Of a DNA stretch of 64,000 bases, positions 1 to 11,351 are shown in pieces; position 1 is the stretch's first letter, and each line of letters starts with the position of its first letter. Below the pieces are notes generated by a model. It saw nothing but the letters and a program-made list of their open reading frames with translations, had not been told where the DNA came from and made no database searches. A program made the position numbers and the translations under genes. Source of the DNA: Gnetum montanum (lineage: Eukaryota > Streptophyta > Gnetopsida > Gnetales > Gnetaceae); assembly GCA_015680685.1 (NCBI GenBank), contig MNCI01014407.1, positions 708,354 to 772,353 of the forward strand, in the 5' to 3' direction.

Positions 1-351
1 AGTGGCAGTCGTGCACGAAGTCCAAGATGTGTACGGTTGATCAAGGAATCGGTTGCTCGTCGCACTTAGGCTAGATTAGATTTTCTTACCCTTTTCCTCT
101 TAGGTTAGCTTAGTTAGTATCATTTTCCACTTCCTTCAGGAGTAGCATTAGATTAGGAACACATCATACACCTCATCTAGACTAAACCATACGTGACATA
201 TGCAAAACTAGTCCAGATGGGAAGACAGCGAACTGCGACCTAAGGCTAACTATCTAGGTGCCACAACTAGTCCATCTGCGGAGTTCGACCGGATCGCGCG
301 TGCGACGCTCGTTTCGTATGGTTGAGTGTAGGGGTACCTCACCACTCATCA
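1..351 (+). mobile_element. 3' part of an Athila-like LTR, cut by the window edge
   Basis: This stretch closely resembles the last third of the LTRs of element A (compare 28390-28739). It has the 'gtgtacgg..gatcaaggaatcgg' block, the 'actaaaccatacgtgaca' block, 'gttcgaccggatcgcgcgtg' and the terminal 'ggtacctc.ccactcatca'. It ends with the family's TCATCA terminus. No tRNA-Asp primer-binding site follows, so it is either a 3' LTR whose element lies to the left of the window or a solo LTR. The adjoining bases are 'atgca', a possible target duplication whose partner is out of view. Confidence 0.8.
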
Positions 352-1080
352 ATGCATTAGCTACATTAGCCTTAAGCATTACACTTGAAATGTTTCACAC
401 ATTTTCCACTACAGTGGAAAATTACATTGTGCCCATCATGCAAACAACCAACATTGCATCCATAGCCACAGTAAGCAAAACCCATGCAGTAGAGTGGTAT
501 GACGACATTAAGGCATACCTTCTACAAGGTGAACCTTTGCAACATCTAACAACTACCTAAAAGGATGTAGTACGAAAGTGATCACAACAGTACGTCATCA
601 TGGGTTATAGCACGTTGTGTTGTAGATCCTATGATGACATACTGTTGACCTACATTAGTGATAATAAAGCATAGAGAATTGTTGAACAAGTCCATGAGGG
701 ACTCTACAGAGGCCACATAGCACCCAAGGCAATGGCAATAAAGATTAGACACTTAGGATACTATTGGTCTTACATGAAGCGTGATTGTGTCTCTAAGTGT
801 CAACGGCATGGTAACCTCATGCATGTGCCACCCATTGAACTACACACAATGCAAATCACGTGGCCATTCTAATGTTGGGGATCGGACATCTAGGACCAAT
901 AATGCCTATGTCCTCTGCAAGGCATAACTTCGTTGTAATTGCCACTGAATATTTTATAAAGTGGGTTGAAGTTATTCCCCTTAAGAAGACTACATCACAA
1001 TAGGTTTGCAAATTCATACTTGATAACATAGTGTCCCATTTTGGTTTACCATTGAATACGTGTTATGCTCAAAGAAGTCG
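352..1080 (+). pseudogene. Ty3/gypsy integrase relic (zinc-binding domain and start of core)
   Basis: Conceptual translation, read through several stops, gives a run typical of a Ty3/gypsy integrase. First comes an HHCC-like domain with 'EQVHEGLYRGH', 'GYYWSYMKRDC' and 'KCQRHG' (about 675-815). A 'WPF.CWGSDI' stretch and the catalytic-core start 'FVVIATEYFIKWVEVIPLK' (about 930-985) follow, then 'VCKFILDNIVSHFGLP'. Reading is lost near 1075, before the second catalytic aspartate, where an antisense LTR fragment begins. In-frame stops and lost codons mean it cannot encode an enzyme. The 'KWVE.IPLK' signature suits the Athila/Tat branch. Confidence 0.75.
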
Positions 1081-1084
1081 TACT

Positions 1085-1570
1085 TATGTGCATAATCTAT
1101 TTAGCTCAATTGCTTCATTAACGTAATAACTAGAAAATAATTAATAACTAATTAAAAATATTTAATAAATAAATAAAAATAGTAAATGCGTAAATGAAAT
1201 AGCTAATCTATCCAAAGTGTTGCAAGGTTTATTAGAAAGCTCATCTTTATTGTTGCCCACACTATCATGCTCCAGTACAACAATGCTCAAATAAAGATCC
1301 ATACACTCAATGACTCTTGTTATGGGCACTTGGAGAAAAACTTCTTGTGGGCACTTGGAGAAAAAGTTCTAACTTTTAAATAGGAAAAATGCAAGAGCTT
1401 TATTGCAACTACAATGTCTACTTACCATAAATGTGACTACACACATGTATTTATAGCCAACTACAAACACTACGTTGATAGGACCACATCAACACATGAT
1501 ATGATGTGTTAACTAGGCCTTGTCAATGAGGCCCAAACAATGAGGCTACATCAACAAGGTTTTTTCAATG
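1085..1570 (-). mobile_element. LTR fragment, antisense, inserted in the integrase relic
   Basis: Read on the minus strand, this holds a TATA-like 'ctataaatac' (plus-strand 1448-1457) and then R/U5-like text with 'gagcattgttgtactgga', 'aataaagatgagctttctaataaacc' and 'ttgcaacactttg'. The last block matches the 3' LTR of element D (about 9420-9470) in the opposite orientation. Both ends are ragged, with no target duplication visible. It separates the integrase core from the integrase C-terminus that resumes near 1590. Confidence 0.55.
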
Positions 1571-1589
1571 CAACTGACAAAATGCAACT

Positions 1590-1920
1590 CATGAATGAGG
1601 CTCAAAATGATGAGTTGAGAACCATTAACCTCGACTTAATAGAAAAGGAGCGCATGCAAATGCTTGGTCAAATTGAGCAATACCAACAAATGCAATGGCA
1701 AAAACACCATCACAATTAGCACCAATGCTAGATCAAGGAGGCGGACCTGGTCCTCAACGCTGCTTGAAAACCTACAAATAAATTCTCAGCCAATTGGGAA
1801 GGGCCTTTCTTGGTCATTAAGGACTATGGCAATGGAGCATTCAGGCTTACTAACCATGACAGCAATGAATTTGCCAATTTGATGAACCACTCATACGCAA
1901 TGCCACATCAAAGACAAAGC
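1590..1920 (+). pseudogene. Ty3/gypsy integrase C-terminal relic
   Basis: The translated segment reads 'ELRTINLDLIEKERMQMLGQ', then 'KEADLVLNAA' and, after a stop, 'NWEGPFLVIKDYGNGAFRL'. This is the usual end of a plant gypsy integrase: a helical region, a 'GDLVLR'-type turn, then a 'NWEGPY.V..V.G.GAY.L' strand. It probably continues the relic that breaks off at 1075, with the middle lost at the LTR insertion. Several stops make it a pseudogene. Confidence 0.7.
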
Positions 1921-1924
1921 AAGG

Positions 1925-2235
1925 TAAGTAATAGTCTGGTTGACTATAAACTGGCACAACTAGTCTACCATGACTATAAACTAGCACAACATTCATCTAC
2001 CACAATGCTTAAACTAGCATAGCTCATCCTTGGGTCATGACGTTAAACTGGCACAATGGCTCATTTACCATGATAGTAAACTAGCATCCAGCAGTCTACT
2101 AGGACTTCAAATTAGCATCTCACGATTTTCTAGGATCTTAAACTAGGTTCACAGTTTGCTAGGACCCTAAACTAGCACAACATATGGTCTAAAAAGACCT
2201 TAAATTGGGTTTGCAATTTAATACACATAGTTTTT
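1925..2235 (+). repeat. Degenerate tandem repeat, units of about 35-50 bp
   Basis: The core 'ctaccatgactataaactagcacaa' recurs with divergence: 'gactataaactggcacaac', 'gactataaactagcacaac', 'atgcttaaactagcatag', 'gacgttaaactggcacaa', 'atagtaaactagcatcc', 'cttaaactaggttcac' and 'ccctaaactagcacaac'. The block begins directly after the integrase C-terminus, where many plant Tat/Ogre-type elements carry tandem arrays. No coding content is visible. Confidence 0.75.
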
Positions 2236-3875
2236 CTAATCAGTGAGCACGAATACTTCCAACTCTTCATCATTCACCCACACCTTGTGGGCAGGTCAAG
2301 TCATTGCAATTCTAGAATGAAGTTCCTATCTTCAAAAGAAGCCTCTAGAACATTTGCAATGTTACTACCCCTTGGCATTTTGCTAATCCTCCAGAAATAC
2401 CCTTGGGCATTTTGCTGACCTTTCAAACCTCCTACCATGATCGATAATAATACTAACCCTAGGCCACACCAATAACATTGCTGGCCTTAGGTATTTCATT
2501 ATTGGTTGGAGCTCTTATTGTCAACACAAACCGCTGGTGCAGTGGTAGTATCATAGTCCCTACCATTTTGCTACCATCCTCCAACCCTCACCATTTCTTG
2601 AGCTTGGAAGTGTTTGTAACATCCTAGCTCTCTATCATTTTGTTGGCTCTAAGCTCTTGTCCTTAGTGTGGAGTCTCGAGCACCTACATTACCACTACCC
2701 TCTATGATTCTGTTGACCTCTCTGGGTGCTCACCTCAAATCTGGTTGTTGCACCTCTTGCAACCTTCTCACTCTGGTGCCTACACTGGTTCTTTGAGATC
2801 TTGCAACTAGTCAAACCATTGCAACATTTACATCCAATAGTTTTCTCGCATCTCATGTTGTGTGGTTGTTTTCTTGTTTTCTCTACATTGTGTTTGTAGG
2901 AAAAATCCCTAGAGGTAATCGTGTAGAGACATATCTCATTGCAATGCCAAGTCATCACATTGCTCTAATGTACATGATTAGACTAGCTAAACCACCCAAG
3001 AGTGCACATCCCTATTACCCTGCTATTGCTTACTTGCATTTACCCCTTTTACCTTGCATTTTCTTGCCTTCCCCTATATCATCAAGCTTGCAACCTCTCT
3101 AGTGCACATGTCACCTTCTCTACATCAACTATAGAATCCATAATAGACATAACGCAACTCGTCTTATGGGAAGCCTCTATGGGTTGGTCAAATCCCAAGA
3201 AGATGTAATGCAACTCATCCCAAGCAGGAAACACCTATCTTATAAATGCAACATGATTACACTAAAGCCAAGTCTATTAGGTGGCACACAACCCAGTTGA
3301 TGAAAATTATCCCATAGCTAGCATCTTGTAGTGTGCAAAACCCAAAGTAGACTCATCGTAGCCACAAAAAAAGGCAAAGGAAGCGAGGTAAAAACATTTC
3401 CCCAAGCATTTAGCAAAGTTGTAATTTTGCAAATAGTCCAACCCTAAATCCACACTAACCTTTTCATAAGCACTCTGACAAGAGGTCACAATTTCAAGGA
3501 CAATTCATTCTGGTATCATGAACGTTGACTCTCTCACAAGCAATCTAATAAGAGGTCATTGTTTTGGTGACAATCCATCCCTCGTACCACATCTTGCAAT
3601 ATTGCATTGTTTGCATTTTACTCCCCTATTATCCCCTAGTACATTCCCTACATCCTTTACCCCTAGCATACTATTTTCCTTAGCATTCTTAAGCATGGTG
3701 AAGCAACACCTGGTTAAGTACTAATGAGCAATGTTGGTGCCTAGCCTACCATGGTGTTTTGCATTTTTTATCAATGTCTCTCGAGCCATTCCTCCAAACG
3801 TCAACAAAGAGGGGCTAATGAAACACCACCAAATTTAGGCTCCCAAGTCTTAACTGCAAATTTGGCTAAGTTCCA
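2236..3875. other. Non-coding spacer, probably retroelement 3' region
   Basis: No protein-like reading was recognised on either strand; open frames are short and of low complexity. Small imperfect duplications are present, for example 'cccttggcattttgct' at about 2370 and 2401, and 'aagaggtcac..tttcaaggacaat' against 'aagaggtcattgttttggtgacaat' near 3480 and 3550. Its position between the integrase relic and a second tandem block suggests the 3' non-coding domain of the same old gypsy element. Confidence 0.4.
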
Positions 3876-3879
3876 AAAC

Positions 3880-4565
3880 TTGGCAAAATTTTCTTAAGTG
3901 TTGAGACTATGCTCCCACTTCTAGGGCTATGCTCTAAAGCATAGTTAGTGTAGTTGGCACAGATAGCCTAGATTTGCAATTTTTTTAACTGTCAACAGAA
4001 ACTGCAGAATTTTTAAGTGTCCTAACTACGCTCCCCCTAATGGGACTACACTCTAGAGCATACCTAGTGTAGTCTATACTCCAATGACCAATTTTTCATA
4101 TTTTCCCAAGTGTCAAGCCAGAGGCTATTGAGCTTGGTTGGCATGGAAAAAATAGCTTGGCAAGTTTTCTAACTCCTAAGCCTATGCTCCCTACTATACT
4201 CTAGAGTGTATTTAGCGTAGTCTACATGAGCACATCATTTTTCTTATATTTTTCAAATTTTTAGGGCTATGCTCTCACCCCTAGGACTATGCTCTAAAGC
4301 GTAGTTAGTGTAGTCTATATTAGAACTCAATTTTTGGTGAAATTTGCCTAACTATTGGACTACGCTCCAAAGTGTAGTCAGCATAGTCATGCAAAACTAC
4401 CTTTAGAAGCCTCCAGAACTTAGCACTAGCCTACATCTCAGCTCCACCATTCCTTTGGTAGCTAAGCTCAACAAGTTTTGTCTCTTTTGCATCCCCCATG
4501 TGCCCCCAAATTGTACCTACGCTCAACATCACTCGAGAGAGTGGGTAACGTAGTCCTAGAGCATA
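3880..4565 (+). repeat. Degenerate tandem repeat with 'gctatgctctaaagcatag' dyad core
   Basis: At least five diverged units share a core built on 'ctatgctcc...tagggctatgctctaaagcatagttagtgtagt'. They lie near 3905-3955, 4020-4075, 4180-4225, 4262-4315 and 4357-4390, with a possible sixth near 4510-4565. Spacing varies from about 80 to 155 bp. The core is a dyad (tatgctctaaagcata), so each unit can form a short hairpin. Nothing indicates coding. Confidence 0.75.
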
Positions 4566-5525
4566 GTCTCCAAAACTACATTGTTTTACATTGCTTTTAG
4601 GTATATTGTGGTCTATTTAACACTTGCACATGTAGTCTTGGTATTGTAGTCATAGTTTGGCAGTCTTGTAGAGTCCATCAGAGTAAACTAGTAGAACACC
4701 ATTTGCTTCAGTGGGAGTGTAGTTGGGGCTAGCATAGTCCAAACTACCCCTTTGCCACGTGGAACCCAATCTATGATTCATGCTAATCCTAACCCTATAA
4801 ATACCCTAGTGCTCCATATTTTAGGGGTTGGTAAGTCTAAAATGAGGTAGGAATTTTGGCACTTCAGTTGGCATCTTGAAGTAATCACTTGGAACTTTCA
4901 GGATTTAGCAAACTTAAGAGCGCACTTAGAATTTTGGGCAAACACCGTTGCACATCACCACAACACTGTTGTGCACCACCTAGCATACCATACACCACTG
5001 CAGCTTGTAGGACACCATGGCAGCCAACCCAATAGACCCAGAATTCATGGCAGATGTTAATTCTTCATAGCTAGAGACCTTGAGACTACGACTACGCTGC
5101 CTACTATTCCTGTTTACACACCGTGTACCTCTTAAACTTTTCTTTGTAGTTAACTATGTTATCCCTGTTTGGGGTGGTGTCTTTCTCTCTTACTCACATT
5201 CTGCACATTTTTGCATTTTCTCTTGCATTTTAGCATTCTATTCGCATTTTTTATTATTTAAGCACATACTCGCATGTTTGAACCCTTGTTTTCATGCCTG
5301 AAACCTCTACTACACTCACACCTATGGGAACCACAGACATCAAAAAACACCATATCCCCCCTTAACATTTGTTTCATCATAACACCCATAAGTCTAAGTT
5401 CAATTGACAAGACTATTCTAAGCACCTTGCCTCTATTCCTAGTAAGCCCTCATGTGAAAGCAGGGTCAAGGCTATGCAACCATGGACCTCTCAGAGTCCC
5501 ATTCCAGCCTCCGATGTTTTCAATA
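4566..5525. other. Unassigned stretch with a promoter-like G-box/TATA pair
   Basis: At 4755-4762 there is a perfect G-box palindrome (ccacgtgg), followed about 35 bp later by 'cctataaatac' at 4794-4804. This spacing resembles a U3 promoter of an LTR. A G/A-rich leader and short open frames follow, none recognisable. At about 5526 the text changes abruptly into a reverse transcriptase reading, so a junction lies there. I could not find LTR boundaries around the promoter-like pair. Confidence 0.35.
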
Positions 5526-8035
5526 ACTACAAATCCCAAATTGAAGAAAATCGTTAAAGAGGAAATCAAATAACTCCTCAAGGCAAGGTTTATCTATCCC
5601 ATTACAAATAGTGAGTAGGTTAGCCCACTCATGATTGTGCCAAAGAAAGATGGCAAGTGATAGGTTTGCATTGATTTTTGGCTACTAAATATGGTAACAT
5701 TTAAAGATCACTTTCCATTACCATTTGTGGATCAAGTGTTGGACACTATATCTAGGCATTGCTATTACAGTTTTCTGGATGGTTATAATGGCTATAACCA
5801 AATCAAGATCATGGAAAAGGATTAAGCCAAAACCACATTCACGAGTCCTTGGGGGACTTTTGCATATTGAAAGATGTCATTTGGCCTATGTAATGTCCCT
5901 ACCACATTCCAATGCCTGGTCTTGAGTATTTCTCACCAATAGATCAATATTGGGGTTGAAGTCTTCATGGATTACTTCTCCACCTATGGAGCTACATTTG
6001 AACAAGCCCTAGACCATCTTGAGTAAGTGCTCAAAAGATGTGTAAAGACTAATCATCACCTCAATTGGCAAAAGAGTAATATGATGGTCTAGGAGAGCAT
6101 TGTGTTGGGACACAGAATCTTACAAGCAGGGATTGAGGTAGATCCTAAAAAGATTAGGGTTATCCAAGTAATTACCCATTGACTAGAAATTGTAAAAGAT
6201 CCTTGGATACACTAGCTACTACTGACGATTCATAGAGAATTTCTCTAAGATCGCAAATTTGTTGGTCAAGCTAACAAAGTTAGATGTTTCGTACGTTTGG
6301 ACCAAGGAATGTGAAAATGCATTCTAATAGCTAAAGGAGAAACTTGTAGAAACTTCAATTCTGTAGGTGTTAGCCTAGTCTAGTCCATTTCATGCCATGA
6401 TAGATGCATTAAATTATGCTTGGGGGCTTTGCTCATGCATTTGGATGATAAGAAATTTCATATTACATCCAATATGCAAGCCAAAGTATTGTGGGTGCGT
6501 AGCTAAACTACACAATCACAAAAAAAGAATTGATTACAGTGGTGTTTGCTTTGGAAAAGTTCAAGCACTATGTGCTTGGGTACAGATTGTTTATGCACAC
6601 AGATGATAGTGCAATTTGCTTCCTAATGAATAAGCCAACAATGATCCCCCATGTCATATGGTAGCTGGTGATCTTGTAGGAATTCAATCTTCTAATGGTA
6701 GATCGAAAGGGAACTAAGAATGTGGTCACTAATCACTTGTCTCAATTACAATGGGACAACAAAGAGGAGAAAAGCCCACTATTTGATCAATTTCCTAATG
6801 AACTCCTCTTTTTCAAGGCTATAACTAAACAATTGTCCACTAAGCCTAATTGGTATGATGGCATTCTCACCTATCTTTTCACTCAAGAGATGCCCAAAGT
6901 GCTAGACCATAGAAGGAAATAATAGTTTCTTTACCAAGTAAAATGTTTCATGGAGATCAACGAGCACCTTTATAAGGTGTGCATCAATGTCTTGGTTCAT
7001 TGGTGTGTCCCTAATGCTGATCAACTGTACATTCTCTAGGATGCTCATGAGGGTCCTTGTGGAGGCCACTATGCTAAGAGATGCATGGCCATTAAGATCC
7101 CGATGGTAGGACATTATTAGCTAAAACTTTTTAGGGATGCTCACCAATTTATTAGCTCTTATGAACATTTCCAACACCATGGTGGAATGACCACTCGAAT
7201 GGAGGGACCCTAATAGTAGATACAACCCCTATTGACTTCATGGGTAACATCATGCCCATGGCAAATGGAAAGACATACATCATAGTCATTGTTGACTATT
7301 ATATGAAATGGGCAGAAGCAGCAACTGTCACCAACTATACGTCTTCTACTAATGCTCAATTTGTATAACAGAATGTTGTAAATAGGTTTGGTATGTCATG
7401 TGCATTAATTTTTGATAATGGAACCCACCTTACAAGCACTACCTGTTAAAAGCTCATGCAATGCTGGGGAGTTAAGCATAAATTAACAACACCTTATCAT
7501 CCCCAATCCAATGATCAAGCTAAGGTTATAAATAAGGAAATCACTAAGATCTTAATGAGAACAATTAGCAAATATAGGAGAGTCTAAAGCACAAAACTCA
7601 ACAATGCCCTCTAGGCCTACTACGCCACTTGGAAGCTTCCTATAGGCTACTCTCCCTATGAGCTGGTGTACAAAAGATTTCCAACTCTTCCTATTCAATC
7701 CGAGCTTCATACACTTTCAACAGCTTGTGACCTTGACCTTGACTTAAGTCTACCACAAAAAGAAAGATTAATGAATCTCAGCCTGCTAGAAAAAAACTGA
7801 TTGGTGGCCTTTTCATCTAATGAGTTGCACAAGGCATTCAACAAAAAACACCATGACCTTAGAATTAGGAAAGTCAAATTTCAACCAAGAGATAAGGTCC
7901 TCTCCTGGAACCCCACACATGTGCCACAACAAACCAAGTTCCAAACACTGTGGGAAGGTCCTTCCATCATTTATGAAACCTTTCCTTCTAAGCTCATGTT
8001 AATATACAAACTTGAGAGCCCAAACAAAAAGTAGT
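5526..8035 (+). pseudogene. Element D: Athila-like pol relic (RT, RNase H, integrase)
   Basis: Read through many stops, this is a nearly full pol 3' half. RT begins 'NPKLKKIVKEEIK' and continues with 'MIVPKKDGK', 'HFPLPFVDQVLDTI', 'YYSFLDGYNGYNQIKI', 'FTSPWGTFAY' and 'MSFGLCNVPTTFQ'. The YxDD region near 5960 reads 'VFMDYFS', with the second Asp changed to Tyr. RNase H text lies around 6540-6770. Integrase follows: 'HEGPCGGHYAKRCMAIKI' (about 7045), core 'TYIIVIVDYYMKWAEAATV', 'DNGTHLTS' and 'TPYHPQSNDQAKVINKEI', so the D, D and E positions are still visible, then a C-terminal 'RDKVLSW...LWEGPSIIYE'. The reading starts abruptly at 5526; gag and protease are missing. Confidence 0.85.
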
Positions 8036-9133
8036 TGGTCAATACATAAGAAGTCAAACTTTTCCATGAGCCTAAGCAAGCCAATGCAACAAATGTCTCA
8101 TCAAATGGACAACCATGCTCCATCTTTCATATTTCCTCCCTTCAACTTAGTCATGGGAAAGATCGTCATCCATGCTAACCATTATAGTGGCTCCTTAGTT
8201 TTTCATTTTTCTGTTTTACACATTTTTATTTTACACCTTGTTATTTTTACAACTTTTTGTTTTACGCCTTCTTTATCTTACACCTTTTTGTTTTTACTTT
8301 ATTAATTTTTCTAATTTTTATTTTTTGAAATTGTTAGTACATTTTATTTTTCTTGAATATTTTACAATTTCTTGTATATTTTTCTTTATTTTGGTGTGAT
8401 TTTCTTATTGTGTTCTAATAATAACGTGCCTTATTGCCAACTGGGTATAGTGTGATTGGCTTGATGTGGGCCTATGCTATCCAGTTATTTGATTGTTGGT
8501 GTCTGGATTCTAGATTTGAATTTTATTACTGATAACTCATACATGCTTTCCTTTTCATGAAACAAGCCAGTGAGTCCACGACATCCACTCCATCCACAAA
8601 CTCTATGACTTTCCTTATTCTAGAAGTATGAGATCTCTTTTCATTAATAAAACTTTAATGAACTTATGACCTTGGTAGTTTCCGGACTTGGAAAGGATTC
8701 AAAGGTCTTAATAAGGTGTGACTTCAATAGGACTTAGTACTCTTTATGCTTGGGTGGATGAGTGTTTTTATGGATTTATTACCGTTTAGTGTTGACCAAT
8801 AATAGGAAGTTAAATAAGTCTTTACATGGTGTGGTTTCCATTGCACTAAAAAATGATGGTAATTCAAAGCACATCACTTAGACAAAATAAATAGGCTACA
8901 AGCATTGTAAATCTATGGATGTCAGTTTTGGCTAGGATGTTCTATTCTATTGTTATGAACACCTAATTTTGTAAAAGATTGTAAATCTATATACTTGGAA
9001 ACTTAGAATCTATCTATTCCATCTAAGTTAGTTTGCATGTAAGTTAATAATCCCATACCTTCCCAATATTTTATAAGGGACTTGTTCCTCTTTTTTTCAC
9101 TTAAGGATGAGTTTTCATTCAGCTATGGGGGTA
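8036..9133 (+). mobile_element. Element D 3' non-coding spacer and polypurine tract
   Basis: This stretch lines up with the 3' spacers of elements A, C and G through shared landmarks in the same order: 'ttagtcatggg' (about 8146), 'gagtccacgacatccactccatcc' (8570), 'tggtgtggtttcc' (8828), 'aattcaaagcacatcac' (8862) and 'ggctacaagca' (8892). It ends at the purine tract 'ctatgggggta' directly before the LTR. No env-like reading was recognised in this copy. Confidence 0.7.
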
Positions 9134-10005
9134 TGATGAACTATATTTTAATTGGCTTCGATATTAGAGCTCTAATATCAGATACCCAGTATCGAGGGCC
9201 AAGATGCGATGTCAGATATCTAATATCATGGGATGTGTGTTGGCTTATAAATATAAAGCTTGGGTGCACGATTTGGGCATAAGTTTTGTCATAGCATAGC
9301 AGAGATCTTGCAAGTTTTCTTCCTTAGAGTTAGAATATTTTTCCAAGTGCTTATTGTTAGAGTCATTGAGTGTATGGATCTTTATTTGAGCATTGTTATA
9401 CCTAAGCACAGCAATGTGTGCAGCAATAAAGACAAGCTTTCTAATAAACCTTACAACACTTTGACTAGATTAAATATTTTATTTATGCATTTAATGTTTT
9501 ATGCAATTTTATTTAATTCTTTCAAATAATTAAGCTAAATTAAGCTAAGTTAGATAGGATAAATAGCAATTAATTAAGTACATAAGTACGACCACTTTGA
9601 GCATGCACATGACACTTGGTAATCCCAACAACGCTTAACGTCTAGTAACCCATTAATATTACATGTGTTTAGGATGTGTATGGAAAGTGGGACTAGATAC
9701 TTATGTTAGGATTAGTTAGAGATTAATTGGTTAGTTAGATTAAATTAGCTATTAAAATTACTTCATTCCTTTATTTTAAGCACCAAGAACATAAAACATA
9801 AAAAATGATAAAAATCATATGCCTCAATTACACTTAACAATACCTTTGCATTTCACAAGTGTAACTAGAAAAACTATTGTAACAATTAGACTTCAATTCC
9901 TATAACCAATGTACTTGAAGACTTAAGGTCTATAGAATTTGACCAGATCATGCATGAACACTTGTGATTTATATGGTTGAGCATAGGGGTATTCTCTACT
10001 CATCA
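9134..10005 (+). mobile_element. Element D 3' LTR
   Basis: It begins TGATGA after a purine tract and ends '.ggggtattctctactcatca'. U3 carries a cluster of GATATC/ATATC-type palindromes (9160-9231), followed by a TATA box 'cttataaatata' (9244-9255). R/U5 has 'agcaataaagacaagctttctaataaacc' and the shared 'gattatggttgagcataggggta' tail. It is more A/T-shifted than the LTRs of A, C and G, in keeping with greater age. The 5' LTR of D was not found. Confidence 0.85.
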
Positions 10006-10129
10006 CTTTATCTTCAAATTTAAAAACTATTTTTCTATATATAATTATTGAATGATAGGCATGTGGGAAATATGGATGTTGGTATTACTTATATAAAAAA
10101 ATCTACAATTCTCTTATTAAGGGAATTTT

Positions 10130-10390
10130 GGGATAGTAGCTAGAGATGAAAAAGGGTAAGGAAAGTCATCTCATATAGTTTGGTCATGTGCAAACCAAAG
10201 AATACACTTATTACAGGTGGTTGCTTAATTGATATAAAAAGAAAATAACAAAGAGTAGAATAAATTATACTTGGTATGTAAGAATAAAGAAAGAAACCTA
10301 AAATCATGAATGTCAACATAGGTCTAAACAAAGGTGAATGGTAGATAAGGCTAGAATGATAAGGATAATGAATTATTGAATAAATTGAAT
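10130..10390 (+). pseudogene. RTE-type LINE 3'-end relic
   Basis: Near 10175 the plus-strand translation contains '.FGHVQTKEYTYYRW', the 'WFGHVQRR' signature found near the C-terminus of RTE-like LINE reverse transcriptases; clearer copies are at 44190 and 48110. Stops are frequent and the copy is short. Confidence 0.45.
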
Positions 10391-10394
10391 AAAC

Positions 10395-11260
10395 TAGGAT
10401 TGACCTTGATAAGCCTTGCCCATAATTTTTATTTCATAATTGAATCAAATGCCTTATTGAAGTCCAAAAAGCATATAAATTTCTTTTCTTGCTTTTCCTT
10501 TGTTCATTCAATGAAATGTCTTAGAGTAACAAAAAATGGTCTTTTGTAAAATGTTTTTCCCTAAATATTACGTGCAAGAATACATGTAAATTACTTTCTT
10601 CTACTAAATTTCCTTAATTTTTATCAATAATAATACTTTAGTAATTTTTGAAATAATTTATTGATCATCATCAATTTGTAATTATTTAAATCAAATTTAT
10701 CTCCTTCTTACAAAACATAATAACTCTACTATCATTCAATATTAGTTAAAGCTATATTAAAATCCCTCATGAATCATTTTGCAAAGCCTTTATTTAAACT
10801 AATTATTTAGTACATTTGATAATTCTACAATCCTTCTCTTACTTTATCTCCTTATTTTCCAAAGGATAATTTAATAATTCTCTATATTCAACATATGTGT
10901 GAGATGTAAAATGATTGAATTCATGCTACGAGTTATGCAATTTAGCTTATAGTGGAATGAATTAGTGTAAAATACTTGAATTTTGTAAATGGAATATCAT
11001 TATCTATAAAACCTCAATTTTGAAAAATTTTTAAAAATTCTATAGATGTTGGCTTATCATTTGCACTATGTTCTTTAGGTTCTCTTATAAATATTCTCTT
11101 TCTCTTGAGAATCAATTCTATATATTCTTGGTTAAAACTTCATTTATATTACAACTTTTAATGGCTAATCTTTATAAACATTTTTAGTCAAACCATTTAT
11201 TTTTAAACATTAAACCTCTTATTTATTAAGCTTATAGGGTAATGGTAACCTAACTTCATA
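10395..11260 (-). pseudogene. LINE reverse transcriptase relic (antisense)
   Basis: On the minus strand, 10440-10560 translates to 'PFFVTLRHFIE' and then 'KFICFLDFNKAFDSIMK', which matches the LINE RT segment usually written 'FvDF.KAFDSv'. Upstream on that strand (to about 11260) the sequence is AT-rich and mostly stop-ridden, with weak readings such as 'KWFMRDFNIA'. It lies tail-to-tail with the plus-strand fragment at 10130-10390, so two LINE pieces abut here. Confidence 0.6.
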
Positions 11261-11351
11261 AAGTTTATTTTCCCAATTTGTATGAATTAAAATCATGGTT
11301 ATTAAGAAGGGGAGGGAGAGGTGTTGGAACTAGAAATAATTTAACTATAAG

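Noticed and set aside
5080-5573. Frames of 73 and 99 codons before the D pol relic
   Set aside because: Low-complexity readings; only the last dozen codons of the second ('NPKLKKIVKEEIK') are real RT text, already counted with element D.
9082-9529. Frames of 66 and 89 codons
   Set aside because: They lie across the boundary and inside of the element D 3' LTR and have no protein similarity.
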